A stretch of DNA of 64,000 nt from Skeletonema tropicum (Eukaryota; Bacillariophyta; Thalassiosirophyceae; Thalassiosirales; Thalassiosiraceae): the NCBI GenBank assembly GCA_037178625.1, contig CM074142.1, forward strand, positions 620,001 through 684,000. The letters are read 5' to 3'. Numbering within the stretch: position 1 is the first letter of the stretch; each line of letters begins with the position of its first letter. The notes beneath the pieces were generated by a model, which ran no database searches, was not told the origin of the DNA, and saw nothing but the letters and a program-made list of their open reading frames with translations. Position numbers and translations under genes: made by a program. Shown here in pieces: positions 1-10,446 of this stretch.

Positions 1-3000
1 AAAGTGCAACTATCCAAATCACCAAGTTGAATTGGTACAATGAATTCCTTCTCTAGACTTGCCCAGTCAAGAAAGGTTTGAGGAGTTCGGACAACAACAT
101 ACATGGTACGATCCATTAGTCTCTGGCTACTAGTGGTGTCAGCCCCATGTGCATGCAACAGCATTGGTGTAGGCAAGCCAGGTGTTTCAAACCGAAAGAA
201 GCCATGTATTCTTGCAGGGCAAACAAAATCCCATACATTCAAACGCTCATCATCAGTCTCACTACCAAGAGCATGAGTAAGAATCATACACCAGTCATTA
301 CGGTCTGTCTTGGTGTCAACCCTATAAATGGAATGACTGGAAATGGCATCATAGTCCTCAAGTGTTTCTTTGGCATTGGGAAGTTTAGCTACTGTGTAAG
401 CTGTTACACGAAAAATGGAATAATTGACATATGCTGCCATGTGATGACTAATTGCATATTGCAATGTAGGATCAATTGTCTTGGAACTGGATTTCTTTTG
501 CCACATGACATGAGTACTGAATCTTACACTGGCAACACTGGAGGTATTTGCTTTGTGCCTTGTAAAAGTGATTTCATGTTTGCCAGTAAAAGTCTCCTCC
601 TTGGACAGCACCTGCACAAGGGCATAGTTCTTCTTCGCTTGCTCCCTTATGCAGTTTAAACTGTGCTCCATTAATCCATGTCGATAATGATTAGTTGCAA
701 GCTGTTCTGCAAACTTGCCTGGCCGGCGTTGGGTGTAGTGAGCATAATGTTTCATAAACACTTTCAAGTGACTCTCACCAAACCCACCATAGAAGTTAAT
801 AGCTGATCCATATGCTTGGATGTATGTTGCAAATTTCGTTAGACTGTGCACTTTTGGAAACATCCATTCCATAGTGCTTTCTTTACGTGGGAAAAACTTT
901 TGTAAGTTTGGAATCAATGTCTGACGTACAAATACTGTAATCTTGGCACTATCAATATCAGACTGGATATTGCGCCGATTGAACCATTTTTCCAGTGCAA
1001 GAATCATCTTGATTGTAGTGATCTTTCCTTTTCTTTGGTAGTCCTCTATACCAGACTCTTTGCAAATAGTCTTGCCCATCGTTGTATGCAATGCACACAA
1101 CAACAGAAATAGGTTTCCCATGTTTTCTGATGCTTGGGTCTTGGTAGTATCCAGTGCAAAATTACGCACTGATGGCCGAGGGAAGTCACGCTCACTTTGC
1201 CAAGCATGCCCTTGTGCCAATAGAAGATGTAAGTTATGCAGGACTGATGCAGTGCGCTTTTTTTTTGAATCCATCACCAAAGGCAGTAAGCATGGCTGGG
1301 GCTATACCAGAGCAAATGGCATGCATTGTTTCTGGTGGCGTTGACCTATAGATAGTGTTGATAGGGTCGCCTGTTGGTATCTTGTCAAATGCATTCACAA
1401 TATTGTGTTTTGAGGCAGCTTTCAATGCTTCCACATTGTTGTTATTTTTCATTCGATCAATGCCTGATTTGAGTATCATTGTGCATGTTGATGCTGGATC
1501 TACGAAACTCTCTTTGGAACAACTGCAGTCGCGATATGGACACTGTGCAAATGCACTGTTGTAACTGCCCAGCAAACTATTATTACCAGCAATATCTCCA
1601 ACAACAACATGGATCCAAACTTTCAGTTTGACATCTCTCCCCATGACTTGCATTGGGATACCCCCCCTATCATTGACCTCTTGTAGCTGACGAAGAGCAG
1701 TGTATAAGCAGCTGTGTTCATCTTGACATTTCAGTGCCGATGTTGTGTCCTGTTGAATGGACCCATCAGAGGACTTGGTTGTACCATAATCCAAATTTGG
1801 TATGTATGCAAGGATGTCCCAGAACTTACTCTTTGATCGAGCTGTCTTGTTGAATAGGGTTAGAGTGAACATGATCGGTGACAGGCACAGACTGCCATGG
1901 CGATCAGAGTGAGACTTGTCATAAAACACAACCAGCCCACAAGGAAAGAGGTTGTCCTTTCCAGCACAGTAATGGTCAACAGCTGGTTTCCAACGCTGTC
2001 CTGTGTGTATTTCATCATAGTATGCAATTTCATCTTTGGCCGACACACTACTAGTACCAGAGTATATATCATAATCTGCAGCAAAGTTTGTCTTTTGCAT
2101 CAACATAGGATTACAAAGCATCTTGGAAAGAACTGCTTGGATATCAAACACCGGAACCTTGACAGTTGGTAAGGTCATTGTTGCCACTGGCACCTCCACG
2201 AGCTTTGGTTGGAGCTGGGTGTAGTTGAAAGTTTTTTCACATGTAGTTTGCAGAGTGTGTCTGCTTGGAAGTCGCTGTTTGAAATCATACCCAGTGTTGG
2301 CAAGATCACCAATGAAGCGAACTATATCATCATACAGGGAGAGATCAGACGTATGACTACCCAACACATGCATGAGTTGTAGTCCAGCTGCTGCTGAGTG
2401 GGAGACTTTCCCACTGAATTTGACGTTTCCCTTGGATTGATATTCACCATCAATGGGAAAGATAGGTTCAGGAGTAGGATCACTCTGGGGGAAGGTGTAG
2501 TTTTCATATTCTGCTTGTTGATCATTGGCATTCTTGGCAATTTCATCAATCACTTGATGATCGGGACTGTCACACAATGTGGTGTTGGATAGCATATGGG
2601 CATCTTCTCCCCAGTTCATATCATTGTCATTGGTTTGACTGTTTGTGGCATCGGCATGATCATTTGTTGTATTTGAGTTAGGATTCTTCATGCTGCTAAG
2701 ATGAGATGCATACCATAAAGCATGCTGTTCCTGACGTCCTTCAGCCAGGCTTTCCTCCAATTCTGGTTTTTGACTAACAATGATGTTTCGTTGCTGCCTC
2801 AGTGAGAGACCACCTACACCCTGTTCTTGCAGTGCTACGGGAATATTGTTGATGTTGTTGAATGTGCCTGTGATTGAATGCCGTCCATGGTGTACATGAA
2901 GGGCTGAGGTTCTTTTTTGGTTATAAAGACAGGCAGTAGCATGCCTCCCATATGCTCTAGGTGTTGCGAAGATAACACCACAAGCACATTGCCGCCCTGT

Positions 3001-3126
3001 CTGCTTCTGCCCTGTCTGCTTCCGCTTCGTTGGTGGCATTGTTGATGTCCTCATGTTATGGTAAGTATCAAAATTAGGAGTAGGAGGAGTCAGAGGGAAA
3101 GTGGAAAGCGTTGAAAGACCCCCCAA
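1..3126 (-). CDS. CACTA/Plavaka-like transposase, frameshifted, 3' end outside window
   Basis: The N-terminus has a Cys/His cluster (CACGVIFATPRAYGRHATAC, about residue 48). The body has the layout I associate with Plavaka/CACTA (CMC) transposases: a block with PCGLVVFYDKSHSDRHGS followed by a conserved strand and the segment DILAYIPNL, then VVVGDIAGNN and CPYRDCSC, then PPETMHAICSGIAPAM, matching the family's PPDxMHxxxxG element. The 630-codon frame stops at 1234 just after a run of nine A (minus strand, about 1258-1266). Reading one base out from there, the minus strand stays open to position 1 and encodes a segment with FYGGFGESHLKVFMKHYAHY and TQRRPGKFAEQL, typical of the downstream part. 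So the real ORF needs A8 or A10-like slippage, or is broken by a homopolymer indel. Family naming is by eye; it could be a KDZ-type relative. Confidence 0.55.
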
Positions 3127-3298
3127 GGAAGTTCGACACTGGGTATCAATTCCAACGTTGTTTTAAAAATTATCAGAAAGAGAAACAGAAAACATTGTAG
3201 AAGAATTCAAAAACGACCAATGCCATCTGAAACTGAAAATAACGAACTAATGACATAACATAAACATAAACAGCGTTCATAAATTCAACACCTTAACA

Positions 3299-4790
3299 AT
3301 GTATCTTGTGCAAACAGTGAAAAAGATAGTGTCCCCAACAAAGAAAGCTGAAGGCAACACGATGTTTAGAAGTTCAAGGGTAAGTAATGATGGCAGCGGC
3401 AAGCGTGCTAATGAAGGTGTTGGAGGACGGTTGTCTGGTGGTCAAGATATTCAACATAACAACCATAATGATGGTAATGGCAATATAGGATACAAGACCA
3501 GTGAACTCAATGCAATGAAGGAGATGATGGAGTGGTATAAGGGGAGAAGTGAAGAAAATGCAGCTGAGGTTGCACGACTGCAGCTGCAGTTAGAGAGAAG
3601 GCAGTCTGGCCAAGGCGGAGTAGGGAAAAATAAACAACTCTTATGGGCAACGGCAGCAGAGGATGTGAGTAATGTCGTTGCACTCAAGGAAAGTACAGCT
3701 CAAATGATTTGGCCACAGAATAAGTTCTTGAACTTTACTGGAAGGTGGATGCAATATGATACAGACAATCCCCATCCATTTGCAGCATTTGTCATGAAGC
3801 AGGTGGTTATTCCAGACTCGTTTGTGGGAAGCACAAATGATTACTTTAGGAACGTGGCACTGCCAAAAGTTGGGGCAAAGTTGAGTACTTTGAGAGGTAA
3901 CTGTATTGGGAGGTGTGGCAAGGCATTTAAAGGTAAGTAGTCTGTGTATCCTTGTTGATTCTGGATCATAATACAAACTAACATACATCATTGTGACTGC
4001 CCCATCTCGGGGGTGCACATTCGTTCTATCATCTGTAACAGACCTCCACAACACTCGCAGGAGCTTCGAGGGTGCTGGCAAAGAGTTTGAGACATTTTTG
4101 TCTTACAGCGATCATGATTGGGTCAACGTAGCTCAAGATCACATGGCACTGAATCAGCTGCACAATCTAATTTATTACTATGGGTCGGAAGTATATGGTA
4201 GGAACGAAGTCAAGGCATGGCTGAAGGCAAATCAAGATAAATCTGTGCTCGACCATCTGACTGCCAGCGATCTTGCATTTACTGTACTGGTGTATGAGAA
4301 CTATCATCCCAGATGGATCAAGGAAATCGAAACTGCAAGAGAGGAGGAACAGAAGAGAAATGACACTCTTGATGTTGCTGAGAAGGAGGAGGAGGAGCCT
4401 GCTGCTGTAGGACAAAAGAGGAAGAAGAAGAGATCATCTGCCGGGCCCAAGTTGAAGTATTCAAAGGGTGCTAATGTCAAGAACAAATACCTCCAGTCGG
4501 GTTGGACCAAGGAAGGGATTCGTCACTTTAAAGCCCTCCAAGAATCTTTTGACAAGCTTATGAAAGATGAGAAAGCATGGCAGGTTTGCAAAGAGACATG
4601 GGATGACTTCATCTCCAACATGAAGCAGTTCAGCGATAATTGCTGGGTTCCTCAGTATTTCAAACTAGATTTGGGTGATGATGATGAAGATAGCATTGCT
4701 GCTACAGATGAAGACAAGTTCGAATTCATAGTGGCAGATGCTCTTGTGGGAATGGGTACACTTGAAGTGCCAGATATGAGCGGAGTATGA
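3299..4790 (+). CDS. Two-exon protein of unknown function, accessory ORF of the left transposon
   Basis: Exon 1 is 3299-3932 and ends AAAG before GTAAGT. Exon 2 starts at 4042 after AACAG. The 109-bp intron (3933-4041) joins the frames exactly (phase 1 to 2 remaining bases, codon GAC), giving about 460 residues. Exon 1 has a glycine/asparagine-rich N-terminus and a short coiled coil with KEMMEWYKGRSEENAAEVAR. Exon 2 has an acidic stretch followed by basic KKRSSAGPKLKYSKG and an acidic C-terminus. I do not recognise a domain. It is divergently placed to the transposase, so it is probably the element's second protein, possibly DNA-binding. A host gene caught beside the element is the alternative. 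Confidence 0.6.
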
Positions 4791-4919
4791 GCGGAGTTAT
4801 CAGTGGTTGAATCATCATTGCATATTGAATTTAATGTAATAAATCATGTTTGTGTTATTTGATTTGATTCACCACAATAAATACTTCGATGCTTGAATTA
4901 CAAATCCTAAAATATGCTT

Positions 4920-5242
4920 ATAAATTTGATCGGGATCAGAATCAAATTGTGACAAAATAAGTGTGTCAAAATTTAAATTCTGGAATCAGTCACAAAATTC
5001 TGATTTACAAAATTTTAATTCTGATGCATGATATGTTTATTTTGATGTTTAGAATTTGTGTCTGATGTGCGACATATTTATTTTGACACTCGGCCTTTTC
5101 TTACCAATGCAAGAAATTAAAGATTTTGATACTAGAAATTCTTATTCTTTGACATCGGAATAATATCAGAATTTGAAGTTGACAAGAATTCTGATGAGCA
5201 AGATACAAAAACCCATAAAGGCATTATCCCACTTCAGAGGTT
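4920..5242. repeat. AT-rich subterminal repeats of the left transposon
   Basis: The motif AATTCTGAT, its complement ATCAGAATT and close variants (TTCTGAT, GATCAGAATC, ATATCAGAATTTG) recur at least six times in both orientations between about 4930 and 5200. Arrays of short subterminal motifs are usual transposase-binding sites in CACTA-type elements. No gene is visible here; the last 24 codons of the minus-strand ORF that starts at 6569 run into this sequence and are not gag. Confidence 0.45.
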
Positions 5243-6569
5243 GTGCCATCTTCGTCCACACTTTCTGCCCATCAAAAGTATCTGCTTCACTGAGAACAAA
5301 TTCACGTCCCTTGTGACTTTTCACCGTTGAATTGAGGATATAGTAAAGTGTCGAGTTGTCCAGCTTGAATGCCTCCTTGTGTCGAGCGATTGGGCGGAAG
5401 GTGGGATCGATGAGCTCCTGCATATTGAATGACTTGAGAACGGCTGCAAACCCGTGTGCATATGTTGTCCACGCCGTTTGATCTGAATGTTGGGGAAAAC
5501 AGGTTGGATCAAACTTCAACTTCGACCTTGGCTGGTGTTTTCTGTATGCACCACGGTAGGGGCTTCTTCCACTCTTGCTGTCCGGAATCGATGTGCTGAT
5601 GTGGGAAGGAATGCTGCTGGTTCTGCCGCTGCTATCACTGCTGCCTCCACTACTACCGCCGTCACCGCCGCCACCATAAGGCTTCTTTTTCTTCTTCTTC
5701 TTACTGCGTTTGGAAGATGGTTTGGAAGAAGGCAATGATCCAATGAAAGGTACATGGCCGCCATGAGAACTGTCTTGTGATTGTTGGGGCGAAGATCGGC
5801 TGGTAGATTGGGTCTTGCCACCAGTAAAACCTAGGCCTGTGTAGAAATGAGCCTCACTTGGAAGGTTATCCCTTACCTCTGAAGAATTGTCTCCTGCCTC
5901 AAAAGGGTTATCCTCAACTCCATCTGTGTCAACGCACTGCTCCTGTCTGCTCGGACCGTAGGAGAAGTTTTCGGACTTATTTGGACGCGGAGTATTTACA
6001 GAACCTCGCGAACTCCGACTAGAATTTGTCCTTGCACCAGATTGACCATAGGCCTTATCCCATGCGATGTCAAATTTAGCTTGAGCAGCGTCGGCTTCCA
6101 ACTGAACTCTGCGCAGCTCCTGCTCGCGGCGTTCAACTTTCGCTGCGTGTTCTCTTGCAAGGTCGTTTGTGAACACCTTGATGATCGGAGGACATCCATC
6201 GATATAGTTGTCAAATTCGCGGATAGTGACACCCGTGATATCGACCAATCCATTATTAGAAACTCCTTTCTCAATTTGCAATTCATTGACATACGATAAG
6301 CTATATAGCATCAGCCTCCTCCACGTCGGTGGGATGTAGCCGTCATACTCATCGATATCATCCTCATCCGAACTCCCTGAGCGGTTCCGATTCTTCATTG
6401 CGTTGATTTCGTCTAGGTTAACGACGAAGTCGACATAATCGTACCAAGTTTTGATACCCTCTTTTACAAGAATGCTGAGGAAGAAATGTTCATTGTCAAA
6501 CCATTCCTTCGAAACATGATCGAGTCTTCTTCGGAGTAACTCATCATTAGCACTACCACGCCGCCCCAT
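5243..6569 (-). pseudogene. Gag of element X, truncated copy
   Basis: It starts MGRRGSANDELLRRRL and follows the 962-residue gag at 17455 for about 440 residues, as far as the segment VWTKMAQ, where the DNA transposon cuts it off. It differs from the intact copy by scattered substitutions and small indels: AKFDIAW against ATKFDIAW, SSEVRDN against SSEARDN, and one lysine fewer in the poly-Lys run. The residues after VWTKMAQ are read from transposon sequence. It therefore comes from a different family member than the X copy at 16771-20721. Confidence 0.85.
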
Positions 6570-6766
6570 AATTGAAGTTGTGTGACCGTGATGAAGACGA
6601 TAAAAGTGTTACTGTAACTAGGTTTTGTTCTCCCAATCGAACAGAAATGAATCTAGATTTAGTTAGACGTTTCCTTCGCTTTGGTAAGTCACAGGTTGAA
6701 ACAGACTTGCTCCGTTGTGGGTCCACGCCCGTCCTCAGATTGTGGCTGTGTTAGAAGTTCGATTTG

Positions 6767-9121
6767 ATGGATGCGATCAAGGATGATGAGACCCTCAAGA
6801 AGATGAGGTGGAAAGACCCCGATACGGAAATGGAGGAACTGGTACCTGAAGCAGTTATGGACGAACTCAAACAAATCCCGAGTTTTTTCAACTGGCTACA
6901 GAACACGCACGGAACTCTACCGATGCATCCTGTAAACATCGTCATTGATAGGATCAGATTCGTATTTGACTCCTTCCTTAATATGACTCCAGAAGAGAGG
7001 CAAACACCTGAGCCAGATGGTGAGGTATTCTATGATCCAGTGATTGCCGCAGCGTCAGAGAAGAGGAATGGCCTGAGTAACACCACTTTTTCTACCACTG
7101 GAGGTAATGGATTGACTACCCCAGCAAAGTGTCGATCGGCCGCTGCTCAAGCATTATTTGCGTTCGAGAAGAAGATCAAGCCCAATGAAGAGTCCTGGAC
7201 CAAGTTCAAGAATGCATCAGAATGGACGAGATGGAAAGTCAAGCACATTGGTATTCTTACAATCAATGATATGATTGACATCACCGAAACACACTATCAA
7301 GTTCCCGTGGATGGAATAAACGATCCGGATGAAGTCAAGCTCTACAAGAAGAAGAACACTCTTCTGTTCATGGCGCTACAAGAGTCTGTGGAGACGAACG
7401 AGGGGCTAACTATCGTCAAGAGACACACCAAGGAGATGGATGGAGTAGCTGTATGGAGAGATCTTTCCAGTCACTATGATGACAACATTGCAGCAATAAC
7501 GAGGACGAAGTATCTACTCGGACTTATCTGCAGTAGCAAGATTCCAGCAAACCACAAAGGACTTGCCGCCGCTATCGATTCGTTCAGGAGATGGGTCATT
7601 GAGCACAATTACTTCTGCAAGACCAGTCAGAATATTTCCGAAGATCAGGAACTTATCTATTTCGAGAGATATATTGATAGTATCAAGGAACTACGTGATA
7701 CTAAGAAGTTAATGGATGTTCAAGAGGATACTGCTATTGGAAGTCAAGTGATTGTTCGTTCCGCTTCTGCCAAGATCGATTTTTATTATCGACAAGCACA
7801 ACAATTGGACGCTGAATTCAAGACATCAGTGTTAAACTCGAGGAGGAAGATTAATGCGAGTATGATCAATGGAGGATTCGTCGAGGATGAAGGACTACTA
7901 TGGGATATGGATGTCTATAGCGCCGATATCAATGCAAACTCCGTTACCGTTGAGTCAAATGCATTTGATGCCGTTGATGCAATGGATGAGGCGTATCGTT
8001 ACATCAATGTTGGAGAAGTTCGTAGACACGGACAGATGCCTAAGGAGAACTGGGAGAAACTACCACGTGAAGTCAAGCAACTCTGGTTGAAGATTCCAAT
8101 TGATACTCGTGAAGACATTCTCACAAGTCTTCTTCCGGGACCACCACCCACTACTAATGAAGAACATCGTCTTCCAGGAACTGGACTGTCAAGTCGAAAC
8201 GCCCGTGTCACTAATACTGCTGAATCTAATATTGTTCCAGAAGATACCAATACTAGTGAACGTTCGGTCAATATGGGATACATTCAAGCGATGCGTGCAC
8301 GTTCAACAGCCGCACAGCAAGGTCAAGGCAATGCTTCTCAAATTCCAAGGGATCCGTTCGTACCGGCTAGACTTATGTCTCGTCAAAACAGATCAACAAA
8401 CCAACTAGTACCTATCAGGAGAGATGACCAGCAGAGAAGTATATCTGTAGCAACGGCACTTCAACAAGCTGAATTCCCAGACGTCTTTTCTAATTCATCT
8501 GAAGAAAATCGCAGTGTGAACATGGTCTTCACTGTTAGAGTTAGTGACATCAGTCGGATTGAGAACGTAGGAGATCTAGAAGATTCAAGAAACTCATTTG
8601 CACTAGTCGATGGAGGAGCGAATGCCGGATTGGGAAATCCCAAATATCTTAGACGACTTTGGTATGCTGACCCTCCTAGGCGGATTAATGTTACTGGTTG
8701 TGGAGGAAACAAGATCCTTCAACTCAAGATTGCATCATTCGCTGCAAAGGTTGTAACGAGTGAAGGAACTCACGTCATTCTGGTCTTTCACGAATATGGT
8801 GAAATTTATGACGGACCTACTATTCATTCCAAGATCCAGTTGACATGTGCAGGATGTGAAGTTGGAGATTTGCCTTTAGAGATTGGTGGAACCCAGAAGA
8901 TCGTCACTTCTACGAGAGACGGAAATTACACCATTCCTATCACCTTCAAGGATGGATTACCTTTTATTGAGATGACGTATCCTACGGAGAATGATCTTAA
9001 CTTGCGCAGACTTGCAGCAGTAAGAGGGTTGCGTAGTAATAGCGGTTCTGTCAGATCTCTCCAACAAGGAAGTGGATTGCTCCAGATTTCTCCTCAGAAA
9101 TCGTTCCGATGCGTCAATTGA
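6767..9121 (+). CDS. Gag-protease of element B, antisense copy inside the chimera, lacking 44 N-terminal residues
   Basis: The protein equals residues 46 onward of the ORF at 20595-23084. It has a copia-type gag region (KFKNASEWTRWKVKHIG followed by VWRDLSSHYDDNIAA), then a retropepsin-like segment around LVDGGANAGLGNP. The C-terminal block GGTQKIVTSTRDGNYTIP with GLPFIEMTYP is the signature I know from diatom copia-like polyproteins. The first in-frame ATG after the junction is 6767. The last 40 residues, from LNLRRLAAVRG on, are translated from the inverted X LTR and are not native. Expression would need a promoter from outside B. Confidence 0.75.
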   Translation: MDAIKDDETLKKMRWKDPDTEMEELVPEAVMDELKQIPSFFNWLQNTHGTLPMHPVNIVIDRIRFVFDSFLNMTPEERQTPEPDGEVFYDPVIAAASEKRNGLSNTTFSTTGGNGLTTPAKCRSAAAQALFAFEKKIKPNEESWTKFKNASEWTRWKVKHIGILTINDMIDITETHYQVPVDGINDPDEVKLYKKKNTLLFMALQESVETNEGLTIVKRHTKEMDGVAVWRDLSSHYDDNIAAITRTKYLLGLICSSKIPANHKGLAAAIDSFRRWVIEHNYFCKTSQNISEDQELIYFERYIDSIKELRDTKKLMDVQEDTAIGSQVIVRSASAKIDFYYRQAQQLDAEFKTSVLNSRRKINASMINGGFVEDEGLLWDMDVYSADINANSVTVESNAFDAVDAMDEAYRYINVGEVRRHGQMPKENWEKLPREVKQLWLKIPIDTREDILTSLLPGPPPTTNEEHRLPGTGLSSRNARVTNTAESNIVPEDTNTSERSVNMGYIQAMRARSTAAQQGQGNASQIPRDPFVPARLMSRQNRSTNQLVPIRRDDQQRSISVATALQQAEFPDVFSNSSEENRSVNMVFTVRVSDISRIENVGDLEDSRNSFALVDGGANAGLGNPKYLRRLWYADPPRRINVTGCGGNKILQLKIASFAAKVVTSEGTHVILVFHEYGEIYDGPTIHSKIQLTCAGCEVGDLPLEIGGTQKIVTSTRDGNYTIPITFKDGLPFIEMTYPTENDLNLRRLAAVRGLRSNSGSVRSLQQGSGLLQISPQKSFRCVN

Positions 9122-9282
9122 CTGTTGTTTATTTTATTTCTTTTCCTCTCTATGAGATCAAGCGTGATTTGCTTCAAAAGCCTCTCAAAGCGCAACCTCT
9201 TACATACAATGTATCTTAGATACCCTACCATAACATAACTGTATAGAATCCGTACATACGCGAAATATCGCATCCTGTGTCA
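8995..9282 (-). repeat. LTR of element X family (5' LTR of the chimera)
   Basis: 288 bp, the reverse complement of 16771-17058 and 20434-20721. Minus strand begins TGACACAGGATGCG and ends CAAGTTAAGA. It is followed at 9283 by C48 gene sequence (ATGTA would be the TSD; the partner is lost). Confidence 0.9.
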
Positions 9283-9933
9283 ATGTAAATTATATTCTCC
9301 CAAAGGTGAGTCGTACGCATAGTATGTATTATTTTATCCTGTCATACACTACTGATGACAAACTCACAAGAATACTACCTTCCATCAGTTCTCGTGCAGA
9401 CCAACAGCTATGATTGTGGTGTACATGTCTGTCGTTACGTAGTGAACCTAGTGCGGATGTTGAACGATGCAGAGGTGAAAATGCCTAACGTGAAAATGAC
9501 GGATGTGATGGACAATTTCTCCACCAGCATTAGTGGTCACGAGTTGTTTGGCTATACTGAATCCGACATTAGTAGGATGCGGACTGAAATATACAACGTT
9601 ATGGCCCATACTATGAAGTCCTATCAACACCACCGCATACACGAACCTAGGTCTGATCATGATCCAGTCAGTGATAGCGAAGAAGACGAAGAAGAGGTGG
9701 AAATTCTTGACAGTCAGACTTCGGAAGACACTGACGTAGTAATGTCAGTCTCAAGTTGAGTATTATCTGCTCAAAGCCTGAGAAATCTATATGCGTACAT
9801 CGACGTTGACTTGCGGTACGAGGATCACTGATCTGAACGACGGGTGGCTCGGCGGAAGTGAAAGATGAAGGACGTATGAAGATTCTGGAACGTTGAGTTC
9901 AAATACCAAATTAAGCTGGATGTTGGAGCTATC

Positions 9934-10227
9934 TGTCAGCGGCGGTAGCTGATACGGTGAGTTGAAAGAATAATTTGTTGTTATGAAAATTATGCTAGTC
10001 TGCGTTAAGTGTGATCGATGCAGCTTCCGGAAGAAGATGGCTGAAGGAAGACACGTCATCGATTGATTACGTCAGTAATGAGATCCTGTGGCTCTCATAC
10101 GTTATCTGTTACTTAACGTGGAAGGAAGGACAGACAATGACTTAGCGAGCCATTGGCGAGCTGGACCGTGTGCTAGGCTACAGGAAACGGGATTGGTATC
10201 TGGCTAATGTAGCCAGTGCCTATGACA
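9934..10227 (-). repeat. Gypsy 3' LTR
   Basis: 294 bp, TGTCAGCGGCGG to CCTATGACA on the plus strand. The adjacent minus-strand tract CTTGGGGGCGAG (10228-10239) is the likely polypurine tract that primes plus-strand synthesis. Confidence 0.95.
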
Positions 10228-10446
10228 CTCGCCCCCAAGTGTCGGGATCAAAGGGGAGAACACAAGGAGAAAACCACGTGGGATAAAACTCTTTGAGGAG
10301 TGACGGTCGGGGACTTTGTCCACGCACGGTGAGCTCTGGTAAAAAGACTTGTTGAAAAAAAAACGTACTTGATACGTGCGGTACACTTGGCCTTGAAGTT
10401 ATATTTTAATGTGATGTTTAATTTATATTGTACACGCCCCCCTGCT

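Larger units (their letters stand above)
1..5242 (-). mobile_element. DNA transposon, CACTA/Plavaka-like, left end beyond the window
   Basis: The element carries a transposase-like ORF reading left and a two-exon ORF reading right, 172 bp apart. Its right boundary is fixed by comparison with the intact gag of element X (17455-20343). The truncated gag copy on the minus strand is homologous down to about 5243 and then runs into unrelated sequence ending outward as TCCCACTTCAGAGG. The left end and therefore the TIR partner and TSD lie before position 1. Class assignment rests on the transposase ORF. Confidence 0.6.
5243..9282 (-). mobile_element. Chimeric copy of element X carrying antisense Gag-protease of element B (copy I)
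   Basis: Read on the minus strand it begins with a complete 288-bp LTR of element X (9282 to 8995, TGACACAGG to TTAAGA), then antisense B sequence including its Gag-protease ORF (8994 to about 6758), then the X leader (about 6757 to 6570) and X gag (6569 to 5243). In intact element X the LTR is followed directly by about 400 bp of leader and gag. So 2.2 kb of B replaces the first half of the leader. The B part and LTR match the 20434-22960 region very closely, including the X-in-B insertion junction. The gag part differs at several residues. The far end is lost to the left transposon. Confidence 0.7.

Noticed and set aside
147..659. 170-codon plus-strand ORF
   Set aside because: Antisense to the transposase continuation, which is open across the whole stretch and carries family motifs.
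5487..5738. Ala/Ser-rich plus-strand ORF
   Set aside because: Antisense reading of the poly-Lys and poly-Gly part of the X gag.
9355..9759. Stand-alone 134-residue protease
   Set aside because: Its last residues (VSS and stop) come from the LTR of element B; the true frame continues at 23779.
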